Of a stretch of 64,000 bases of DNA, positions 58,133-64,000 are shown in pieces. How positions within the stretch are numbered: position 1 is the first letter of the stretch; each line of letters begins with the position of its first letter. Below the pieces are notes generated by a model. The model did not search any database, was not told the origin of the DNA, and worked only from the letters and a program-made list of their open reading frames with translations. Source of the DNA: Pseudomonadota bacterium (GTDB lineage Bacteria > Pseudomonadota > Gammaproteobacteria > Burkholderiales > Thiobacillaceae); contig JAURYL010000036.1 in assembly GCA_030653935.1 (NCBI GenBank), forward strand, positions 1 to 64,000. Reading direction: 5' to 3'. The position numbers and the translations under genes were made by a program.

Positions 58133-59308
58133 CTACTTCATCGCCCCGCCGGTATACAAGGCGGCGATCAAATCGGACTGCGTCACCATGCCGACCAGGC
58201 GGGCATCGGCATCGACCACCGGGATATGGTGCAGGCCCTTGTCCGACAGCATCTGCACCAGTTCGACAATGTGCATGTCCTCGCGCGCGGTCACGACCGG
58301 CGTGGCCATGATCTGGCCGACCACCTCGGGTTTTTCCGAGGCGACGCCGGGCGTGCGGCGGATGAAGCGGATCAGCTTGTCCTCGAAGGTTTCGTAGGTT
58401 TTCAGGTTGGCGCGCTTGATGAAATCCACCAGGGTGATGACGCCGATCACGCGGCGAAACGGGTCGATCACCGGAATCGCCTTGATCTTGTGGTAACGCA
58501 ACCGCGCCCAGGCTTCTTCCAGTTCGGTGCCGTATTCCGCCGTGGACAGATCGCGCGACATGATGTCGGCGCAGGTGATGTTGCCCATCTTGCGGCGGAA
58601 GGCGTGGATGCCCGCGCGGCTGTAGACCCGGTCGAGATCCGCCTCGCTGATGTCCAGGTAGGTATCGAGATCGCGCAAGGCATTGCGCAGATCGGTGCGG
58701 TCCAGGCCGAGGCGGTCGAGCGGCGTCGGGTCGTTGTGGCGATGCCGCTGGTCTTTCCGGGTATTCGGCCGGGCGGGATAGCGATGTCCGGGCATCAGGT
58801 TGTTGATGACCAGGGCCATCAACAACAGCAACAGTACGTTCAGCCCCACCGGCTCCAGCATGAAGCGGAAGCCCTCCGCGTGAACGGCATCGCCACCCAG
58901 TACAGCCACCAGCGCCACCGCCCCACCGGGTGGATGCAGGCTGTGGCTGAAGTGCATGGCGAGAATGGCCAGTGCTACCGCCGCCGCTGCCGCCGCCCAG
59001 GGATCAGCGATCAATAGCGCGCAGACCACCCCCACGAAAGCCGCAATCAGGTGGCCGCCCACCAGTGGCCAGGGTTGTGCCAACGGGCTGTTCGGGGTGA
59101 CAAACAACAGAATGGCCGAAGCCCCCATGGAGGCCACCAGAACCAGCAGGCCGGCCCCTGCCAGAAATTGGCTGCTGACATAGCCCACCGCCAGCATGGC
59201 GACGAACGCGGCCAGCGTGGAACGCAGTTTTTCCCCTACGCTGAGCGGGGTGGACTCGGTAACCAGATAGGGACGAAGTCCCGACAAGAACTGCCTGAGT
59301 GCGTGCAT
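58133..59308 (-). CDS. HPP-family membrane protein with two CBS domains
   Basis: 391 aa. Residues ~28-175 contain four to five hydrophobic segments with the family signature HSLHPPGGAVAL (HPP at 125-127). The C-terminal half (from about residue 240) has two CBS domains (CADIMSRDLSTAEYGTELEE, VIGVITLVDFIKRAN; QIMATPVVTAREDMHIVELV, LVGMVTQSDLIAALY). HPP proteins are integral membrane proteins, linked in some organisms to nitrite transport; CBS pairs usually bind adenine nucleotides and gate the membrane part. Its exact substrate is unknown. Confidence 0.9.
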   Translation of the reverse strand: MHALRQFLSGLRPYLVTESTPLSVGEKLRSTLAAFVAMLAVGYVSSQFLAGAGLLVLVASMGASAILLFVTPNSPLAQPWPLVGGHLIAAFVGVVCALLIADPWAAAAAAVALAILAMHFSHSLHPPGGAVALVAVLGGDAVHAEGFRFMLEPVGLNVLLLLLMALVINNLMPGHRYPARPNTRKDQRHRHNDPTPLDRLGLDRTDLRNALRDLDTYLDISEADLDRVYSRAGIHAFRRKMGNITCADIMSRDLSTAEYGTELEEAWARLRYHKIKAIPVIDPFRRVIGVITLVDFIKRANLKTYETFEDKLIRFIRRTPGVASEKPEVVGQIMATPVVTAREDMHIVELVQMLSDKGLHHIPVVDADARLVGMVTQSDLIAALYTGGAMK

Positions 59309-59370
59309 GAAACGACCTTTCCCGTGCCTTTATCCAGGTCGGCATTATGGGTGAAGCGGTTGGCACGGGG

Positions 59371-59473
59371 GTTCCCCCCTTTTGCAAAGGGGGGCAGGGG
59401 GGATTTTCGGACGCTTAAACTGGCACAACCCTTGGAGAAATCCCCCTCAATCCCACTTTGAAAAAGGGGGAGG
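59371..59473. repeat. ~103-bp MITE-like repeat, copy 1
   Basis: Begins GTTCCCCCCTTTTGCAAAGG and ends in a complementary CTTTGAAAAAGGGGGAGG, with an inner segment shared with 61972-62075 (GGACGCT(T/C)AAACTGGC(A/T)CAAC). Each end is itself a small CCCCC/GGGGG hairpin. The rest of 59309-59563 contains no gene. Confidence 0.85.
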
Positions 59474-59563
59474 CAAAACCCTCGGGCGCTTTCTGTCGCA
59501 TCACCCGCCAACGCGCGCCGCGCCTTCTAGAATCACGGCCTCCCTTTCCCTGCCGAGAGCCCC

Positions 59564-61879
59564 ATGAGCACTGAACTGCGCCACGGCTATTGCGCCCTCT
59601 GTATCTCCCGCTGCGGTTGCGTGGCGACGCTGGAAGATGGCGTGCTGACCCGCGTCGATGCCGACCCGGCGCATCCCACCGGCCAGGCCCTGTGCGTCAA
59701 GGCCAAGGCGGCGGCGGAAGCGGTTTACGCACCCGATCGCATCCTGCACCCGCTGCGCCGCACCCGCCCCAAGGGCGAAGCCGATCCCGGTTGGGAGCGC
59801 ATTTCCTGGGAGGCCGCCCTCGATCTGATGGCCGCCAAGGCGCACGCCGCGATCGAGCAACACGGCCCCCAGGGTCTGGCTTTCGGCGTCGCCACGCCGA
59901 GCGGCACGGCGGTGGCCGACAGCTTCGCCTGGATCCACCGTCTGGCCCATGCCTGCCATAGCCCCAACCTGATTTTCGCCACCGAGAACTGCAACTGGCA
60001 CAAGGACTTCGCCCCGGCCTACACCTTCGGCGCCGGCATCGGCATGCCGGATTACGAACACACCGGCTGCATCCTGTTGTGGGGCTTCAACCCGTCCACT
60101 TCCTGGCTGGCGCAGGCGACGGCGGTGCAGCAGGCGCGCAAACGCGGCGCCAAGCTGATCGTGGTCGATCCCCGTCGCGCGGGGCTGGCCGCCGCCGCCG
60201 ACCTGTGGCTGCGCCCCCACCCCGGCAGTGACGCGGCGCTGGCGCTGGGGCTGGCCCATTGCCTGATCGAGTCAGGGCGCTTCGACCGTGAATTCCTGGC
60301 GCGCTGGAGCGATGCGCCCTTCCTGGTCGGCGAAGACGATGGCCGCCTGTTGACCGAAGCCGATCTCCACGACGGCGGCAACGCGGGTCATCCCCTGGTC
60401 TGGGACGAGGAGAAGGGCGCGCCCCTGCCCTGCCCGCCGCGACCACCCAATGCCACCCCGGCAACCCGCCTGGCCTTGCGCGGGCGCTTCACACTGCAAA
60501 CCCCGCGCGGCGCGGTCGTCTGCCGCCCGGTGTTCGAGCGGCTCGCCGAACGCTGCCGCGCCTGGCCCGCCGCCCGCGTCGCGGAAGTCACCGGCATTCC
60601 CACCGAACAAGTCGAGGCGGCCGCGAACCTGATCGCCGGCAATCTGCCGCTGTCCTTCTTCACCTGGACCGGCACCTGCCAGCACGGCAACGCCACCCAG
60701 ACCGGCCGCGCCATCGCCGCGTTGTACGGCCTGACCGGCTGCCTGGACGCGCCCGGCGGCAATGTCTGGTTCAGCAAGCCGCCAGTGGCCGATGTCATGG
60801 GTTTTGCCTGGGTCACGCCCGAGGAGCGGGCGCTGACCCTGGGCCACGACGAACGCCCGCAAGGGCCGCCGCAAAAAGGCTGGATCACCAGCCGCGACCT
60901 GTTCCGCGCCGTGGTGGAAGGCGAACCCTATCCGGTGTCCTGCCTGATCTCCTTCGGCAGCAATTTCTTGCTCTCCAAACCCAACACCCGATTGAGCGAA
61001 GCCGCCCTGAAGCAGCTCGACTTCTTCGCCCTGACCGAATTGGTGGAAACGCCGACCGCGCGCTACGCCGACCTGTTATTGCCGGTGTCCAGCGCCTGGG
61101 AGCGGGAAGGCCTGCAAGCCGGCTTCCAGGTGAGCGCGGCGGCGGAAGCGCATGTGCAACTGCGCCCGGCCCTGGCGCCGGCACAAGGCGAGAGCCGTTC
61201 CGATACCTGGATCGTGTTCGAGCTGGCGAAACGCCTGGGCCTGGCCGAACAGTTCTTCGGCGGCGATCCGGAAACAGCTCTGGCCGCAATGTTGGCGCCG
61301 GCCGGCCTGACCCCGGAAGCCCTGCGCGCCGCGCCTGGCGGCATCACCCTGGCGCTGGAAACCCGCTACCGGAAATATGAGCGGGACGGTTTCGCCACAC
61401 CCAGCGGTCGGCTGGAATTGCACAGCGAACGACTACGCGGCGTCGGCCTCGACCCGCTGCCCGATTACGTCGCGCCCGCCACGCCGAGCGACCCGCGTTT
61501 CCCCCTCACCCTCACCACCGCCAAGTGGCCGCAGTACTGCCACAGCCAGCAACGCAACCTGCCCTCTTTGCGCCGCCGCATGCCCGAACCCCTGGTGGAA
61601 CTGCACCCCGAGACGGCGGCGGCACGCGGCATCGGCGAAGGTGACTGGATCGAAGTAGCCACGTCGATGGGCGTCATGCGCGCCCGCGCCCGGCTGGACC
61701 GGCACCTCGCGCCGGAGGTGGTCTGCGCGCAGTACGGCTGGTGGCAATACGAAGATGGCGCGGGTGACGCCAACCGGCTGATCGACGGCGAATGCTTCGA
61801 CCCGGTGGCGGGGTCCAACAGCTTGCGTAACTTCCCCTGCCAGGTGTCGCCGCTACTCAGCCCGCGTGGGGCGCAATGA
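59564..61879 (+). CDS. Molybdopterin-dependent oxidoreductase (stand-alone catalytic subunit)
   Basis: 771 aa. The N-terminal [4Fe-4S] motif is C10-x2-C13-x3-C17-x26-C44. ENCNWHKD places C143 as the probable Mo/W ligand. Other family blocks: GCILLWGFNPSTSWL, KLIVVDPRRAGLAAAADLWL, HPGSDAALALGLAH, TGRAIAALYGLTGCLDAPGG, and the C-terminal cofactor-binding domain VELHPETAAARGIGEGDWIEV. There is no Tat signal, so it is cytoplasmic. No iron-sulfur, membrane or chaperone subunit lies nearby, so the electron partner and substrate are unknown. It is flanked by two copies of the same repeat. Confidence 0.93.
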   Translation: MSTELRHGYCALCISRCGCVATLEDGVLTRVDADPAHPTGQALCVKAKAAAEAVYAPDRILHPLRRTRPKGEADPGWERISWEAALDLMAAKAHAAIEQHGPQGLAFGVATPSGTAVADSFAWIHRLAHACHSPNLIFATENCNWHKDFAPAYTFGAGIGMPDYEHTGCILLWGFNPSTSWLAQATAVQQARKRGAKLIVVDPRRAGLAAAADLWLRPHPGSDAALALGLAHCLIESGRFDREFLARWSDAPFLVGEDDGRLLTEADLHDGGNAGHPLVWDEEKGAPLPCPPRPPNATPATRLALRGRFTLQTPRGAVVCRPVFERLAERCRAWPAARVAEVTGIPTEQVEAAANLIAGNLPLSFFTWTGTCQHGNATQTGRAIAALYGLTGCLDAPGGNVWFSKPPVADVMGFAWVTPEERALTLGHDERPQGPPQKGWITSRDLFRAVVEGEPYPVSCLISFGSNFLLSKPNTRLSEAALKQLDFFALTELVETPTARYADLLLPVSSAWEREGLQAGFQVSAAAEAHVQLRPALAPAQGESRSDTWIVFELAKRLGLAEQFFGGDPETALAAMLAPAGLTPEALRAAPGGITLALETRYRKYERDGFATPSGRLELHSERLRGVGLDPLPDYVAPATPSDPRFPLTLTTAKWPQYCHSQQRNLPSLRRRMPEPLVELHPETAAARGIGEGDWIEVATSMGVMRARARLDRHLAPEVVCAQYGWWQYEDGAGDANRLIDGECFDPVAGSNSLRNFPCQVSPLLSPRGAQ

Positions 61880-61971
61880 GCGTAGCGCCTGGCGTCGGCA
61901 GCGCGACCATTCGGCGTAACGCCCGTTGTTTATGGTTTTTTTCCCGTTAGCTCGTGACGCGGACTGGCAAG

Positions 61972-62075
61972 GTTCCCCCCTTTGCAAAAGGGGGGTTAGG
62001 GGGGATTTGCGGACGCTCAAACTGGCTCAACCCTTGGGTAAATCCCCCTCAATCCCCCTTTGCAAAAGGGGGAGG
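61972..62075. repeat. ~103-bp MITE-like repeat, copy 2
   Basis: GTTCCCCCCTTTGCAAAAGG ... CCCTTTGCAAAAGGGGGAGG, nearly the same as 59371-59473. The two copies are direct repeats around the molybdenum oxidoreductase gene. No gene is seen in 61880-62309. Confidence 0.85.
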
Positions 62076-62153
62076 TCACCCTCCCATCGGCTCACGCGCA
62101 GATCACAAGCTAACGAGAAAAGAGCGAAGAAACGCGGCCAATGCACCTCGCGT

Positions 62154-62234
62154 GTAGCGCCGGCTTCCAGCCGGCGTCTTTACGGTAAAGGCTGCTGGCC
62201 GTTTTGAAAGAAGCCGGCGGCAAGCCGGCGCTAC
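62154..62234. repeat. Inverted GCCGGC repeat pair
   Basis: GTAGCGCCGGCTTCCAGCCG faces CAAGCCGGCGCTAC at 62221-62234 across ~45 bp; same family as 38836-39030. Confidence 0.8.
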
Positions 62235-62309
62235 ATGTGCGAGAAAGTCTTGATTCGCTCCTGCGTGGGGCGGATGGCGGGTGGTGGTCAGGTGTCGGGG
62301 CGCGGCGAA

Positions 62310-62597
62310 TCACGGCGTCTTGAGCGTGCGCTTGCGTTCCTTGGTGTAGCGCCACCAGGGCAGCGGCGGTTCGCCGGCCATGAAGCGGGTGGCGGCGATG
62401 AAGGTGTCGAGCAGGCAGGGGTCGTGGAGAACGCCGGTCTGGGTGCACAACTGCTGGTAGAGCACATAGGGGTCCTGGCCCTTGAGGTCGGCCGGCAAGT
62501 GGATGCCGAGTTGGCCCAGGTGCCCGGCGACCACCGGGCCGATGTTGGGGATGGCTTCAAGTTCCTGGGCCTGATCCGCCGTCTTTGCTTTCTTCAT
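62310..62597 (-). CDS. Helix-hairpin-helix protein (mitomycin-resistance-protein-like)
   Basis: 95 aa from the ATG at 62597, chosen for its GGAGGA site; the frame extends upstream without meaning. LEAIPNIGPVVAGHLGQLGIHLPADLKGQDPYVLYQQLC is a helix-hairpin-helix of the type found in small proteins annotated as pathogenicity-locus or mitomycin-resistance-like, and the C terminus RFMAGEPPLPWWRYTKERK fits them. HhH units bind DNA non-specifically or mediate protein contacts. The true function is unknown. Confidence 0.83.
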   Translation of the reverse strand: MKKAKTADQAQELEAIPNIGPVVAGHLGQLGIHLPADLKGQDPYVLYQQLCTQTGVLHDPCLLDTFIAATRFMAGEPPLPWWRYTKERKRTLKTP

Positions 62598-62797
62598 GTT
62601 CTCGTTCCTCCAAAAAATCCATACCTCCCGGGGTATTCCCGCAGGGCGCGTCACTGGCACCAAGATCGGCGGGGTGAGGGTCTTTTTACACGAAGCGGGA
62701 CTCGGGTCGAGTGGAGAGTGATGTCGGCCGGTTGGCAGCGCGCCCGGTTTGCGGTTCCATGTGGCCATTGCCACGCTTTTTTCGGAGCAGTCCTGCC

Positions 62798-63763
62798 ATG
62801 GATATCATGTTGTTCGCGCCGGCCGACGGTGCCCCGCGCAAGCTTGATCAGATCGAGTCTCTCCCCAGCGAGGGTTTCGTCTGGCTGGATTTCAACCGCG
62901 TCCAGGAAGTGGGCTGGCATGAGCCGGTGGAACGCCTGTGCGCCGGCAGGATTCACGAGGGGCATGTCCGCGACAGTTTGAATCCCGCGCACCCGTCTTT
63001 TTACGACAGCACCAGTGGCTACGACATGGTGATTTTTCGGGGCCTGGCGCCGGAAATGGAGAACGACGAGTTCAGCACGCATCCCATCGTGTTCTTCCTG
63101 TTCGAGCGCATGCTGGTGACGGTGCAGCCGGGCGAGAGCCGTTCGGTGCGCTCGGTGAAGGAGCGGATGCTTGACCAGGGCGGTCGCGTGCCGGTCGATC
63201 CGGCGGCGCTGATGCATATGATTCTGAACGCGATGGTGGATCGTTTTCTGGCGTTGCGCGAACCGCTGACCAGGCAGATGGAAGTCTGGACGGAACGCTT
63301 GATCGACCCGCGCCACCATACCCACAAGTGGTATCGGGTGCTGGATCACCGCAAGCAACTGCGTCGCCTGGAAATCCTTTGCGATGAACAGGAGGACGCC
63401 ATCGTCACTTGGCGCGACAGCACCCGCCAGGATATCCGCGAGGGCTTGTTCGTGCGTTACACCGATTTGCTGGAACACATCCGCCGCGTCGGCAAGTTCG
63501 CCAGCAGCCAGCAACAGGAAGTGGAAGGCCTGATGCAGTTGCATTTCTCGGCGGTGGCGCACCGCACCAACGAAATCATGCATCTGCTCACCGTGCTCTC
63601 CGCCATCTTCCTGCCGCTTGGCCTGATCGCCGGCATCTACGGCATGAATTTCGAGCACATGCCGGAACTGCATACCCGCCATGGCTATTTCATCACGCTC
63701 GGCGGCATGGCGCTGCTGGCCGCCAGCCTGCTGACCTGGTTCCGCTGGAAGAAGTGGGTTTGA
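62798..63763 (+). CDS. CorA/ZntB-family divalent cation transporter
   Basis: 321 aa. Start at 62798 (GGAG about 11 nt upstream); the frame opens earlier but without family sequence. A large cytoplasmic alpha/beta part (FVWLDFNRVQE, HPIVFFLFERMLVTVQPG) and long helices precede two C-terminal membrane segments with the selectivity motif YGMNF (GMN) after the first. It forms pentameric channels for Mg2+, Co2+, Ni2+ or Zn2+; the exact ion cannot be told from sequence by eye. Confidence 0.92.
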   Translation: MDIMLFAPADGAPRKLDQIESLPSEGFVWLDFNRVQEVGWHEPVERLCAGRIHEGHVRDSLNPAHPSFYDSTSGYDMVIFRGLAPEMENDEFSTHPIVFFLFERMLVTVQPGESRSVRSVKERMLDQGGRVPVDPAALMHMILNAMVDRFLALREPLTRQMEVWTERLIDPRHHTHKWYRVLDHRKQLRRLEILCDEQEDAIVTWRDSTRQDIREGLFVRYTDLLEHIRRVGKFASSQQQEVEGLMQLHFSAVAHRTNEIMHLLTVLSAIFLPLGLIAGIYGMNFEHMPELHTRHGYFITLGGMALLAASLLTWFRWKKWV

Positions 63764-63776
63764 GTGAAACCAGCCC

Positions 63777-63799
63777 CGCCCGCCGGCGTCGGGCGGGCG
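63777..63799. terminator. GC-rich hairpin between convergent genes
   Basis: CGCCCGCC (63777-63784) pairs with GGCGGGCG (63792-63799) across a 7-nt loop, 13 bp after the corA-like stop and just before the end of the minus-strand gene. No T-run follows, so intrinsic termination is uncertain. Confidence 0.4.
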
Positions 63800-63803
63800 C
63801 CTC

Positions 63804-63989
63804 TCAGCCGCTGCTGCGCAGGCTCAGCGCCAGCCAGAACATGCGGCGGGTGGCTTCTGCCTTGCGCGCGGAACTGGTCTTCGACTGGACGCTCGGCGCC
63901 GGTGCCGTGGCCCCGGCTTGCGCGGCTCCCGTCTGGCTCGGGCGCGATGTTTCCGCCCGCGCCATTCCGACCGTCAGCAACATCATCAA
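63804..63989 (-). CDS. Small predicted exported protein
   Basis: 61 aa or slightly longer. The N terminus (MMMLLTVGMARA) looks like the end of a cleavable signal peptide, and the frame stays open upstream to the window edge (LIGLMMLLTV), so the real start may lie outside. After the signal the chain is Ala/Ser/Gln-rich and ends RMFWLALSLRSSG. No family recognised. Starts at TTG 63989 or ATG 63986 are possible. Confidence 0.4.
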   Translation of the reverse strand: MMMLLTVGMARAETSRPSQTGAAQAGATAPAPSVQSKTSSARKAEATRRMFWLALSLRSSG

Positions 63990-64000
63990 ACCTATCAGAG

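Overview
The window is GC-rich chromosomal DNA of a Gram-negative proteobacterium. The evidence is an inner-membrane DsbB-type oxidase next to an anchored DsbA-like protein, RhuM beside a type I restriction system, and several REP-like palindrome families typical of beta/gammaproteobacteria. I lean towards a gammaproteobacterium with a large storage-sugar metabolism, but nothing here fixes the genus. I see no rRNA, tRNA or CRISPR.

Layout. (1) 1-7.7 kb is a mobile-element graveyard: the 5' part of a transposase-like gene that runs off the left edge, a DUF4160 ORF, an intact lipA, an intact Fic gene preceded by four direct repeats at 24-bp spacing, an integrase remnant, higB with a decapitated higA fused to the C-terminal half of an IetS-like subtilisin, and a broken hsdM start. 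(2) 7.7-20.0 kb is a co-directional accessory cluster: a NERD/pseudokinase/kinase/P-loop protein, an unrecognised 596-aa protein, a small Cys-rich protein, an MNT/HEPN pair and a 1660-aa protein with a PD-(D/E)XK-like motif followed by a HerA/FtsK-like ATPase. I read it as a candidate anti-phage or anti-plasmid system that I cannot match to a named one. (3) 20.6-38.1 kb is a minus-strand glycogen/trehalose operon, glgB-glgE-treS/mak-glgC-glgX-treZ-malQ/treY, divergent from a MarR regulator across a perfect palindrome. The TreY half of the fused last gene lacks its catalytic core. (4) 39.1-47.2 kb is a type I restriction-modification locus (half-size hsdS, hsdM, rhuM, truncated hsdS, hsdR) followed by a YgjP-type metallopeptidase, with a cluster of near-perfect palindromes after hsdM. 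(5) 47.4-48.5 kb is a dsbA-like/dsbB pair. (6) 48.6-57.2 kb is a second, plus-strand operon malQ-treS/mak-glgC-glgX, paralogous to and inverted relative to the first. (7) 57.7-64 kb holds a transglutaminase-like remnant, an HPP-CBS membrane protein, an orphan molybdopterin oxidoreductase flanked by two copies of a ~103-bp repeat, a helix-hairpin-helix protein, a CorA-like transporter and a small exported protein.

How it works together. TreS plus maltokinase make maltose-1-phosphate from trehalose; GlgE polymerises it; GlgB branches the glucan; GlgX and MalQ trim and rearrange it; GlgC supplies ADP-glucose. The TreY-TreZ route from glucan back to trehalose should be blocked if the TreY deletion is real. 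Between and beside these metabolic blocks sit defence and mobile genes.
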